Of a stretch of 60,740 nt of DNA, positions 53,065-60,740 are shown piece after piece. The notes beneath the pieces are model-generated. The model did not search any database. It was given only the letters and a program-made list of their open reading frames with translations, and was not told the DNA's origin. Each line of letters begins with the position of its first letter. Position 1 is the first letter of the stretch. Source of the stretch: Omnitrophica bacterium GWA2_41_15 (lineage in GTDB: Bacteria; Omnitrophota; Gorgyraeia; Gygaellales; Profunditerraquicolaceae); NCBI GenBank assembly GCA_919902045.1, contig CAKKSP010000041.1, positions 1 through 60,740 on the forward strand, in the 5' to 3' direction. Position numbers and translations under genes: made by a program.

Positions 53065-53910
53065 TTAAGGTGTCTTACAGCCTTCTAAAAATCGCTTATA
53101 TTTTCGCTCTAAAAAAAGCCCATTTTGGGTATTTTTATATATAATATCAAAAAGTTTTAAGCTATCTGTATGTTCATATATAAACATGTAATTCCAGCCG
53201 TTCTTGGTTTTTTGTTTATAAATTGTCCTTTTTGGCATGCCAAGATTTGTTAAATTATTCTCCAAGCTGTTTATAAAATCTTCGGAACCGCTGACAAATT
53301 TTGCTCTTAAAGGGAAATTTATCCGGCATTTATTAAAGAATACACTGCCATCGCCATCAAAAACACCTCTTATAAAATCAGATAAATATTCTTGCGGAAC
53401 TTTCGGAAACTTGACTATAAGGCTTTTTTTGGGTATAACACACAAAGTTTCTAAGTCATGCGCTAGTTTTTCTCTTGCAAAGTGAAAATAATACAAGCCT
53501 TTTTGGTGCCTAGAAGCTGATATATTATGCGCAGAATTCAAAACCTTTTTAACTTTTTCAAGCAGCTCCAGATCGTTAATAGATAAAGAAACAGTGCCTG
53601 TTTTAGATACGCACCCATCCGTAATAATCAAACCTAAAACATATGCCATTTCAGATGACCAGGTGCTAAAAAAATTCTCGTTTATATCATAAAAATTTTG
53701 AGGAAGTTTATATTGTTTTTGTGCTTCAATTCGCGCTTCTGACTTAGTTCGCTGCGCTATGCCGTATTTTTTGAGTTTTTTATAAATTGCAACCCGTGAG
53801 ACTGAATATAGTCCGGCTATTATATCCTCTAAGGATTTTTTCTCATTTATGTATAAATTATATAGCTTCTCTTTTGTTAATTCGCTCAGTTTCTTCATCT
53901 TTATTAGCAT
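53065..53910 (-). CDS. LAGLIDADG homing endonuclease with N-terminal HTH
   Basis: This 281-residue protein has an N-terminal DNA-binding helix-turn-helix (residues ~8-50, LTKEKLYNLYINEKKSLEDI then a ISRVAIYKKLKKYGI-type helix). Two LAGLIDADG motifs follow: YVLGLIITDGCV (90-101) and FIRGVFDGDGSV (179-190), with the catalytic acids D98 and D187 present. It is freestanding, not inside an intron or intein. It sits on the - strand between dinB and rpoN, with slightly lower GC by eye. Confidence 0.88.
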   Translation of the reverse strand: MLIKMKKLSELTKEKLYNLYINEKKSLEDIIAGLYSVSRVAIYKKLKKYGIAQRTKSEARIEAQKQYKLPQNFYDINENFFSTWSSEMAYVLGLIITDGCVSKTGTVSLSINDLELLEKVKKVLNSAHNISASRHQKGLYYFHFAREKLAHDLETLCVIPKKSLIVKFPKVPQEYLSDFIRGVFDGDGSVFFNKCRINFPLRAKFVSGSEDFINSLENNLTNLGMPKRTIYKQKTKNGWNYMFIYEHTDSLKLFDIIYKNTQNGLFLERKYKRFLEGCKTP

Positions 53911-54023
53911 TTTGTATTTTGATTATTTTACCATTAATTAAGCCATCTGCTACTTTTTTATGCGCTTTTTTTTATGATTCGATTTAGAGCAGGTTCTTGC
54001 CAAAAATATGCTATACTTTAGCC

Positions 54024-55316
54024 ATGGATGTCAGGCAAAAATTACAACTTAGAAGATTACTAATCCCCCATTTGAGCCAATCTTTAAAGATACTTGCCCT
54101 GCCTTTAACGGAATTAAGAGGGCTTGTGGAAGCAGAATTAGAGCAAAATCCTTTTTTAGAAGAGGTTCGGCCTCCTCCCTCCTCCACTTTTTCAAATGTA
54201 ACCCAGGAAGAACAGGATTATCGTATTAGCCAGATAACCCGGCCCAAGACTCTTCAGGATAGCCTGCTTGAACAATTAGGAATTGCCGCAACTAATGATG
54301 AGGAATTACGAATAGGCCAGGAACTTATCGGGAATATTGATCAAAATGGATACCTAAAAGCAAGCCTTGAATATATTGCATCGACCTTACAGGTAAGTTT
54401 AGAAAAAGTCAAATCTACGCTTGAGATTATTCATGATTTTGAGCCCGTAGGCATTGGGGCCCTAAATCTTGAAGAATGCCTTTTGCTCCAGCTTGAAGCC
54501 GCAGGTTTTGATGACCCCAGGCTTATTGAAATAATAAGAAACCACCTGCCGGATATTGCTAAGAAAAATTATACCCATATTGCCAAAGCCCTTAAAATCA
54601 GCCTTGAAGAAGTAAAACCGCTTATCAGCCGGATTGCTTCTTTAGATCCTAAACCGGGGCTTATTTATTCCCAAGAAGAGTTACCCATAGTGGTTCCGGA
54701 TGTTACTATTGAGGAAAAAGATAAAGGTTTTGAAATCAGCATTTCTAACGGCCAGATGCCAATTTTTAGGATCAATGATGAATATCGTGATGCGATGCGG
54801 GAAAATCCGATGTCAGATGAGGAAAGAGCAATTTTAAAAAAACAGCTTGATGAGGCGTTGTTTTTAGTAAGAGCGGTTGCAAAACGTAAAGAAACATTAG
54901 TCCGGGTTGTTGAATCTTTGGTGGGAATACAATCACAGGCTTTGCGCCATGGCCTCACGCATCTTAAGCCGCTTACTTTTCGGGAATTAGCCCGTCAACT
55001 TGGGCTGCATGAAACTACTATTGGCCGGACAGTCGCCCATAAATACATAAAACTTAAAAATGGCACTGTAGCATTAAAAGATTTTTTTTCCGGGAAGCGC
55101 CAGGATAAAAATGGGCATACTTTGTCAGCTACCTATATTAATAGCCTTATCCGGTCTTTAATAGATGTTGAGGATAAAACAAAACCGCTTAGTGACCAGG
55201 ATATTGCTGGTATTATTAGCCATAAATATCAGGTAGATATTCCAAGGCGTACTATCGCGCAATATCGTAGGCAGCTTAGAATTGCATCTTCTTCTTACAG
55301 AAAAAACGTTAAATAA
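54024..55316 (+). CDS. rpoN: RNA polymerase sigma-54 factor
   Basis: This protein of about 430 residues has the N-terminal glutamine-rich activator region (QKLQLRRLLIPHLSQSLKIL), the core-binding region and the C-terminal RpoN box IPRRTIAQYRRQLRI. It directs polymerase to -24/-12 promoters and needs NtrC-type activators, one of which is encoded at 56323 on the other strand. ATG 54024 is preferred; the frame is open from 53997. A palindromic repeat follows the stop. Confidence 0.95.
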   Translation: MDVRQKLQLRRLLIPHLSQSLKILALPLTELRGLVEAELEQNPFLEEVRPPPSSTFSNVTQEEQDYRISQITRPKTLQDSLLEQLGIAATNDEELRIGQELIGNIDQNGYLKASLEYIASTLQVSLEKVKSTLEIIHDFEPVGIGALNLEECLLLQLEAAGFDDPRLIEIIRNHLPDIAKKNYTHIAKALKISLEEVKPLISRIASLDPKPGLIYSQEELPIVVPDVTIEEKDKGFEISISNGQMPIFRINDEYRDAMRENPMSDEERAILKKQLDEALFLVRAVAKRKETLVRVVESLVGIQSQALRHGLTHLKPLTFRELARQLGLHETTIGRTVAHKYIKLKNGTVALKDFFSGKRQDKNGHTLSATYINSLIRSLIDVEDKTKPLSDQDIAGIISHKYQVDIPRRTIAQYRRQLRIASSSYRKNVK

Positions 55317-55322
55317 ATTTAT

Positions 55323-55348
55323 GTAGGGGAGGTTTAAACCTCCCCTAC
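55323..55348 (+). repeat. GTAGGGGAGG palindrome after rpoN
   Basis: This is a perfect 26-base palindrome with half-site GTAGGGGAGGTTT, identical in its core to the copy at 51092. No DnaA-box-like sequence lies next to this copy. It falls between the convergent ends of rpoN and the PocR-GAF gene and may serve as a two-way terminator. Confidence 0.85.
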
Positions 55349-55370
55349 GCCGTGCAAATTTTTTATTTGA

Positions 55371-56339
55371 TTAAGACTTTAAGGCGAGTGCGGTCAGGTT
55401 GATTAAGCGGTTGACGAGCTTTAGGTTTTCCAGAGTAAATTTCTTTTCAGAGCTTTTAAGCGTTCCCAGGTTCATTACTCCCTTTAGTTCATCCTGTAAG
55501 CTAAACGGTACTACCATAGAAGAGTTAAGATGAGGCCGGTTAAGATAAGGCAATATTCGGTTGTCAGAAGTCTTATCGTCAATAACAAACGACTCCCCTT
55601 CTTTTAACGCCAATCCCGAAATACCCTCTCCTATCCTGACTTTAGTCTTTTTTACCACATCTTCAGATAATCCGCGCGCTACCTTGATGGTGAGGTATTT
55701 TTCGTTTTTGTCGGCAAACATAATAGAGCCGATATCAGCGCGGCTGACTTCAAAAACTACCTCTAAAAGGGCTTCCAGTATCAAAATTTCTTCACTTTCC
55801 TTATGATGTTTAATGTTGTCGTAAGCAAGTGTCAGCGTATAACCAAGCATTTTCTTGAGTAATTCTACCAGGGAAAATGTATTTTTTAAAGAGATAGTTT
55901 TTATCTTTAACAATGCGCTCCAAAGTTCCTCTTCGTTGATATTGAAGCGTTGAGAAAGTTCGCGGCAGTATTCCCGGGAAGGCCGGTTTATGATCATCGG
56001 CCCGAGAATGATGTATCCTAAGGCAGGCGCGCCGTTAATCTGCAGCGGTACGGCACAATGCGTTAAACCCCATTTGCAAACGTAACTTAAATTTTTATCA
56101 ATTTTTCCTTCTCCACCAAGAAATGTAGGCAGGCAGGAATATTCAAAGCGCGGTGAGGCGCTGCGCATGATCTGGCAGAAACTGTGCTCTATGCTTGCGG
56201 CTGTAAGAAATTTACCTTCGGCATCAACAAGGCGGATATCAATTTCTGCGAATGATGCAAAATTATCCTGAATTTCTTTCCAAAGTTTAAGATCAAGCAG
56301 TTTTGATAAAGAGTAGTTTGTATTATTTTCTTTTTTCAT
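55371..56339 (-). CDS. PocR and GAF domain sensor protein
   Basis: This 322-residue protein has an N-terminal PocR ligand-binding domain (residues ~12-160, LWKEIQDNFASFAEIDIRLVD with cysteines C57/C71/C90-type). A GAF domain follows (residues ~190-318, ending LVNRLINLTALAL). No output domain is visible, so it probably acts on a partner such as the kinase encoded upstream. ATG 56339 overlaps the response regulator gene by 17 bases; an open frame to 56474 is not used. Confidence 0.8.
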   Translation of the reverse strand: MKKENNTNYSLSKLLDLKLWKEIQDNFASFAEIDIRLVDAEGKFLTAASIEHSFCQIMRSASPRFEYSCLPTFLGGEGKIDKNLSYVCKWGLTHCAVPLQINGAPALGYIILGPMIINRPSREYCRELSQRFNINEEELWSALLKIKTISLKNTFSLVELLKKMLGYTLTLAYDNIKHHKESEEILILEALLEVVFEVSRADIGSIMFADKNEKYLTIKVARGLSEDVVKKTKVRIGEGISGLALKEGESFVIDDKTSDNRILPYLNRPHLNSSMVVPFSLQDELKGVMNLGTLKSSEKKFTLENLKLVNRLINLTALALKS

Positions 56340-57717
56340 TTTTAAGCAACCCGAATTTACACATCTTTTTATATAAAGTAGTCCGATTGATCCCCAAAAT
56401 TTTTGAAGCTTCTTTGCGGCTTCCTTGCACGGCTTCAAGCGCCTGGATGATTGCTTCTTTTTCAGGTGATTCAAGCGCGGTTTTAAGTTTAAAAGCTCCC
56501 TTATTTTCCTGGGATTTTATGCGCAGGAATTCCGGTAGATCCTCAACTTTTATTTCAGTGTTTTTACTTAATACTGTGGCTCTTTCAATAATATTCTCCA
56601 GTTCCCGGATGTTTCCCGGCCATTGGTAGTTTATCAAATGCATAAGCGCGTCTTCAGTTATCTTGTCAATTTTTTTACTGATATTTTTAGAATGTTTTTT
56701 GATGAAATGCCTTACAAGCAGCGGAATATCTTCTTTACGTTCTCTAAGAGGCGGTAGATTGATGGAAATTATATTTAGGCGGTAATAAAGGTCTTTACGG
56801 AATTTGCCTTGGATAATCAGGTCTTCAAGATGTTGATTAGTGGCAGAAATTATTCTGACATCTATCTGGCGGGTTTTGTTTTCGCCGACGCGTTCAAATT
56901 CTCCGTCTTGAAGTACGCGTAAAAGTTTTACCTGCAAAGTAAGAGAAAAGGCGTCGATTTCATCAAGGAATATCGTCCCGGTATTTGCTGCTTCAAAGCG
57001 GCCTTCTTTATCTTTTATTGCTCCGGTAAAAGAGCCTTTGGCGTGCCCAAAGAGTTCGCTTTCAAGCAGGGTATCTGTAAGTGCTCCGCAACTTACTTCT
57101 ACAAAAGGCTTGCCTTTTTCCTGCTCATTACATTTGTACAGGGCATGCGCAATCAGGCGTTTACCGGTACCGCTTTCACCTTGTATGAGTACGGTTGAGC
57201 GGCTTTTAGAAATCGCTTCAATCAGCGAGTATATTTTTTGCATCTTAAGAGATTTTCCGATTATCTGATGAAAATTTTCGCGATTGGTAGTAGATAGCGC
57301 TTCTTTAAGCTCAATATTTTCTTCTTTGAGCCTTTCCTGCTCAAGCAGGCGCGAGATGAGTATTTTTATTTCTTCATCCGCTATGGGCTTTGTGATGTAA
57401 TCATAGGCGCCTAATTTTATTGCCTTTACCGCGTTTTCTATGCTGGCATAGCTTGTCATTAAAATTACCGGTGTATTTTTATTGATTATTTTTATTTGTT
57501 TAAGCAGTTCGATACCGTCCATATGCGGCATTTTTATATCGGTAAGTATCAGGTGGGCGTGGTGCTGTTTTAAGGTATCAAGCGCTTCTTTACCGTCTGA
57601 ACAAGCAGTTACGGCGTAGCCGCAGTGGCTTAAGAGTTCGCGCAGGGAATGCCTGATAAGGGGCTCATCATCCACAACCAGGATGTGAGGTTTTCCGTTG
57701 AAATCGTTGTTATGCAT
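56323..57717 (-). CDS. Sigma54-dependent response regulator (NtrC family)
   Basis: This 464-residue protein has a receiver domain (HILVVDDEP, phosphoacceptor D60 in LILTDIKMP), an AAA+ domain with Walker A GESGTGKR (181-187) and a Fis-type helix-turn-helix (SRKEASKILGINRTTLYKKM). The sigma54-contact loop reads GSFTGA (228-233) instead of GAFTGA. It activates sigma54 promoters when phosphorylated. ATG 57717 is chosen as the standard receiver start and overlaps the kinase gene by 8 bases. Confidence 0.92.
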   Translation of the reverse strand: MHNNDFNGKPHILVVDDEPLIRHSLRELLSHCGYAVTACSDGKEALDTLKQHHAHLILTDIKMPHMDGIELLKQIKIINKNTPVILMTSYASIENAVKAIKLGAYDYITKPIADEEIKILISRLLEQERLKEENIELKEALSTTNRENFHQIIGKSLKMQKIYSLIEAISKSRSTVLIQGESGTGKRLIAHALYKCNEQEKGKPFVEVSCGALTDTLLESELFGHAKGSFTGAIKDKEGRFEAANTGTIFLDEIDAFSLTLQVKLLRVLQDGEFERVGENKTRQIDVRIISATNQHLEDLIIQGKFRKDLYYRLNIISINLPPLRERKEDIPLLVRHFIKKHSKNISKKIDKITEDALMHLINYQWPGNIRELENIIERATVLSKNTEIKVEDLPEFLRIKSQENKGAFKLKTALESPEKEAIIQALEAVQGSRKEASKILGINRTTLYKKMCKFGLLKNEKRK

Positions 57718-58912
57718 TTTCCAGGTATTTTTTAGGTATGAATACGGTAAAGGTAGTTCCGGTTCCTTCTTTGCTTTCAACCCGGATCTTTCCGTCGTAT
57801 TTATTGATTACCTCTTTACATATCGAAAGGCCTAAACCTGTGCCTTTATCTATACTTTTTGTAGTGAAAAATGGCTCGAAAATCTCTTCTTTAATGTCCG
57901 GGGGGATCCCAACGCCACTGTCTTTAAAACTAAAATTCAACCCTTCTTCTATGATTTTAGCTTCTATTTCTAGCCTACCACCATCAGGCATAGCGTCAAA
58001 TGCATTTTTTATTATATTTACCACTACATGCGATAGCCCAAAATCAAGCACGCGGGGAAGATTTTCCATAATTTTATTATCAATTTTAACTGCCGTGTGC
58101 ATACGATTGTGGAAAATATCCAGAGAATCATTGATCAGCTCGCGGATATCGGTATAGATTTTTGTTTTAGGAGCAGTTGAGTTAACCTGGCTGGAAAATT
58201 CTAAAAGCGATTTGGTGGTATTTGCAATGCGGTGCAGGCCTTTTTTGATTTCAAGCAGGTATTCACGCACTACTGATTCTTGAGTTACTTTTTCAAGCAG
58301 CATGTTGGTATAGCGGATTATGCCGTCAAGTGGATTATTGACTTCATGGACTATGCCTGCGGCTAATTTTCCTACCGAGGCGTATTTCTCAAGAAGTACT
58401 TTATGCTTGTCAAAGGCAGCCTTCTCTTCTTTTAGGTAATCTGATTGTAATAAGTGCTCTGCAGCAAGGCAGGCATATTGACAGATAGTTTCCGCGAAAT
58501 TTAAATCTTTTTCATCAAAAGGCAGCCCGCTTGATTTATCCGCGATATTCATAATTCCAAGAAGCTTGTTATCACTAACAAGTGGTATCGAGATAAAAGA
58601 ATCAGTGCGGTAATGCTTAAACCCATTTTTCTTAAAGCGGATATCAGATTTAAGGTCTTTTACAAGCACTGCTTTTTTGATGTCAGCTACTTTTCCGGTA
58701 ATTCCCTCTCCTATTTTTTGCGTAAAATGCGTAATCGGAAGAGCCCCGGAGTTATAAAAAGAATCAAGCACCAGCTCTTTTTTTTCGGCATTAAAAAGGA
58801 AAAGCGAGCCGCATTCGGCAGAAAGTATGTTCATTAGCTTGCGTAGGGTAATTTTTAGGAAATCGTTTATTGCTTGTTTATTATCTTGGGTAATGGTGTT
58901 AGGGCCTGTCAT
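57710..58912 (-). CDS. Soluble GAF-domain histidine kinase
   Basis: This 400-residue kinase has a GAF domain (residues ~20-155), a HisKA helix with the phosphoacceptor H189 (AAGIVHEVNNPLDG), N-box NIIKNAFDAMPDGG, G1 DSGVGIPPD and GTGLGLSI. No membrane segment is present, so it senses a cytoplasmic signal through GAF. The response regulator gene overlaps its end, so the two are a cognate pair, and the PocR-GAF gene is the third member. Confidence 0.92.
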   Translation of the reverse strand: MTGPNTITQDNKQAINDFLKITLRKLMNILSAECGSLFLFNAEKKELVLDSFYNSGALPITHFTQKIGEGITGKVADIKKAVLVKDLKSDIRFKKNGFKHYRTDSFISIPLVSDNKLLGIMNIADKSSGLPFDEKDLNFAETICQYACLAAEHLLQSDYLKEEKAAFDKHKVLLEKYASVGKLAAGIVHEVNNPLDGIIRYTNMLLEKVTQESVVREYLLEIKKGLHRIANTTKSLLEFSSQVNSTAPKTKIYTDIRELINDSLDIFHNRMHTAVKIDNKIMENLPRVLDFGLSHVVVNIIKNAFDAMPDGGRLEIEAKIIEEGLNFSFKDSGVGIPPDIKEEIFEPFFTTKSIDKGTGLGLSICKEVINKYDGKIRVESKEGTGTTFTVFIPKKYLENA

Positions 58913-59766
58913 GGGGCATCTTTGGAGATCTTATCAAGAAAAGCTTCCGCTGTTTTCTTGAGTTTAGTCTTGGGGTATTCTTTAAGTAGTGCTTCTACGG
59001 TTTCTTTGGCTTTATCCTTATCTTTTAACTGGTGTAGGTATATTAGCGCTTTGTTAAGGTAAAGTTCTTCAAGGTTTATCTTTCCTTTATATTTTTCTAA
59101 AATCAGATCCATAATGGCCACGGTTTGCGGCCAGTCTTTGATCGCGCTGTAACATTGTACAGCTAGGATGTGCATATTAAAAGAAATCGGTGTATTTGGG
59201 TATTTATTTGCTAAGCCAAGGTAATGATTAGCAGCATCTTTAAAAGCTTCTATAGACTTATCAGGCTGAAATTTGCTGTAGTAATATTCTGCAATATAAG
59301 TAGGGATTGAAATTCCCCGCACAGTAGTGGGAAATTTTTCTATTATTGCCCGATATCCGTTTAGAGCCTCTCCCCACTTATTTTCTTTTTCAAATGTGTT
59401 CGCGCTAAAGAATGAGATTTCAGCAAGCAGGTTATCGTTATCTGTGTGGCGAGAAGCCATCTCCTTAAGGAATTTGCGGCAGTCGGAGTACTCCTTTTTT
59501 GCTAAATATAATTTCGCGATTTCAAATTCGGCGTCTATGCTTAAATTATTTTTTGCATGATCAGTATAAAATTTTTTGAAAAGCTCGACGGTGCGTTGAA
59601 GCTCATTTGGCGGCGATGCATCAGGATTTTGGTAGATTTTTTGAGCCTTCTGTTTTAAGTGCCAGAACTTTTTTTCTATTGCGTAGGTATCATTCCCGCA
59701 CCCAGAAAGCATGATCAAAGCAACAAGTAAAAAAACCGGAAGTTTAATTAGTTTATACTTATTCAT
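58909..59766 (-). CDS. TPR lipoprotein
   Basis: This 285-residue protein has a lipoprotein signal (MNKYKLIKLPVFLLVALIML, then SGC at residue 23) and several TPR-like helical repeats (AEFEIAKLYLAKKEYSDCRKFL, AEISFFSANTFEKENKWGEAL, the second half similar). It resembles outer-membrane or periplasmic assembly lipoproteins such as BamD or YbgF, but no specific match is clear. It overlaps the membrane gene and the kinase gene by 4 bases each. Confidence 0.75.
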   Translation of the reverse strand: MNKYKLIKLPVFLLVALIMLSGCGNDTYAIEKKFWHLKQKAQKIYQNPDASPPNELQRTVELFKKFYTDHAKNNLSIDAEFEIAKLYLAKKEYSDCRKFLKEMASRHTDNDNLLAEISFFSANTFEKENKWGEALNGYRAIIEKFPTTVRGISIPTYIAEYYYSKFQPDKSIEAFKDAANHYLGLANKYPNTPISFNMHILAVQCYSAIKDWPQTVAIMDLILEKYKGKINLEELYLNKALIYLHQLKDKDKAKETVEALLKEYPKTKLKKTAEAFLDKISKDAP

Positions 59767-60650
59767 TTTTGTGTGTTTTGTTCCCTGTTTTTTAAATAGA
59801 ATAAAGTTGTAGCGATAGTAACTACAGGGTCAACGATTAATGAGTTAACTATTATTGCAAATATCGTAAGTAAAACCGTGATCTCAGGAAAAAATTTGTT
59901 CATTAGCAGGCTTGTCTGGTAATTAAGCACTATTACCGGTATTAAAAGCATCATCGGAAGCCCTACAAGCATAACAGTAGGAAAAAATCTTTTTGCGCAA
60001 AATACAAAAGATTTCATTATTGCAGGCAAAAATTTTTCTTTTCCAATCAGAATGAACGGGAAAGCGTAAACAAAAAATGACTGGATCAATACAGCCATAA
60101 AAAAATTAATCACAATCGGTATCGGGCCGAACCAATATCTGGGGCCGGCGAAAAGCAGCTTCCGGTAACCATTACGAAAATAAAATTTAAGGAAATACTC
60201 AAGCAGGTTCCCGAATAGGACAAAGATTATAACGATAAGTGTTGCCAGTAAAAAAAGTGAAACGTAGTTTTTTGCGGAGTGTGCAAAAACGCTTTTAAAT
60301 TTAGAAGTTTTATTATGAAAGTAATCAGCGGTATAATTAATCGCTATCGCAGTCAGCAATGCCCCCGCAACAGTTGAAAGTACCATCCTTAAATTTGCGG
60401 AAAGTTTTGGTATTAAAATAAAATTAGCCGGATAATGCAAATAAATTTCTCCGAAAAAAGTGCGGATAAAAGGCGCGGTAATTACGTGTAAAGGCATGCG
60501 CGGGTAAAAATAAATGAATATTAACGCGATAGCTTCAATTCCGGCAAATACTAAGAAAGGGGCATAAATTTTAGGGTTTTTGAAGAAACTTTCTTTTGTT
60601 TCGGAGAAAGTTTCAAAAATTAAGGAGAAAATCGATTTTTTTTCAGGCAT
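59763..60650 (-). CDS. Polytopic membrane protein of unknown function
   Basis: This 295-residue protein has about six hydrophobic segments (residues ~28-48, 88-108, 130-152, 178-205, 228-255 and 258-280) and a soluble N-terminus. I do not recognise a family; the layout is broadly like YIP1- or DUF975-type membrane proteins. It is the first gene of the - strand operon leading to the kinase and regulator, so it may share their signal. It starts at ATG 60650, about 48 bases downstream of a -35/-10 promoter. Confidence 0.6.
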   Translation of the reverse strand: MPEKKSIFSLIFETFSETKESFFKNPKIYAPFLVFAGIEAIALIFIYFYPRMPLHVITAPFIRTFFGEIYLHYPANFILIPKLSANLRMVLSTVAGALLTAIAINYTADYFHNKTSKFKSVFAHSAKNYVSLFLLATLIVIIFVLFGNLLEYFLKFYFRNGYRKLLFAGPRYWFGPIPIVINFFMAVLIQSFFVYAFPFILIGKEKFLPAIMKSFVFCAKRFFPTVMLVGLPMMLLIPVIVLNYQTSLLMNKFFPEITVLLTIFAIIVNSLIVDPVVTIATTLFYLKNREQNTQK

Positions 60651-60697
60651 ATTGCTTAAAGGATGTTATGTTTATAATTTTAAACAAAAGTCTTTGA

Positions 60698-60725
60698 AGT
60701 ATAACATAATTTTTGCTCTTGTCAA
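60698..60725 (-). promoter_or_regulatory. Sigma70-type promoter of the - strand operon
   Basis: On the - strand TTGACA (60725-60720) is separated by 16 bases from TATACT (60703-60698). The membrane protein gene starts 48 bases downstream. This is the only strong promoter seen for the operon with the kinase and regulator genes, so that operon appears to be sigma70-driven although its product works with sigma54. Confidence 0.75.
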
Positions 60726-60740
60726 GTGTATAACTAGTTT

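Noticed and set aside
53995-54024. Leaderless promoter of rpoN (TATACT at 54013)
   Set aside because: There is no -35 box at a suitable distance, so the promoter is not supported.

Overview
The window reads as a chromosome segment of an uncultured, Gram-negative-type bacterium of the PVC superphylum neighbourhood, most likely Omnitrophota (former OP3). Base composition is AT-leaning by eye. The lineage call is inference. It rests on an LPS-type outer membrane (LptD, heptose enzymes, lipoproteins), a type II secretion/type IV pilus-like machine, a small basic protein of a type I associate with PVC bacteria, Asp23/AmaP beside the acetyl-CoA carboxylase genes, and a hydrogenase-like complex without a metal site. 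Almost all genes lie on the + strand in tightly packed, often overlapping runs; only the last 5.3 kb, one T2SS gene and a homing-endonuclease cassette are on the - strand.

Layout. 1-3425: end of a secretion/pilus operon (GspE, GspF, PilM/GspL-like, PilO/GspM-like). 3581-5622: groES-groEL behind a sigma70 promoter and a CIRCE operator. 5754-12193: ROK kinase, transaldolase, LptD and two nucleotide-sugar dehydrogenases. 12295-18400: Trm112-like protein, AroQ, Xaa-Pro peptidase, EF-P, AccB, AccC, Asp23, AmaP and a PPi-type phosphofructokinase. 18406-21700: heptose (GmhA, RfaE2) and thiamine (ThiD2, ThiE, ThiC) genes. 21796-30467: tRNA-Gly(CCC) overlapping the start of an NlpD-like lipoprotein, an ATPase, a phosphodiesterase, HIT protein, dGTPase, HD-GYP protein, SPOR protein, PVC small basic protein, SH3 protein, site-2 protease and AroB. 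30884-37696: a six-gene HyfBCEFGI-like membrane complex whose large subunit has lost all four NiFe cysteines. 37699-38459: a RAYT transposase inside its own terminal repeats. 38513-45433: PilZ proteins, a zinc-ribbon protein, DUF4416, a radical SAM protein, acyl-CoA synthetase, DUF2062-TPR fusion and an AsmA-like protein. 45487-50423: a trehalose island with a membrane-sensor/trehalose-6-phosphate synthase fusion, OtsB, an internally duplicated DUF5752-like protein and TreT. 50456-52684: lexA, a small protein and dinB. 52844-53910: LAGLIDADG endonuclease with a small HTH protein. 54024-55316: rpoN. 60650-55371 (- strand): membrane protein, TPR lipoprotein, histidine kinase, sigma54-type response regulator and a PocR-GAF sensor.

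A second layer is a set of intergenic inverted repeats. They fall into a GGGACAGACACC family that matches the RAYT ends, a looser TAGGGAC family, GTAGGGGA...TTTAAAC palindromes (two of three next to a DnaA-box sequence), and an ACGCAGATTAACGC element that has been absorbed in frame into the start of lptD. Several genes end inside these repeats. The strongest candidates for new biology are the metal-free hydrogenase-like complex, the sensor-trehalose synthase cassette, the RAYT/repeat system, the palindrome/DnaA-box units, the lexA operator and the tRNA/lipoprotein overlap.
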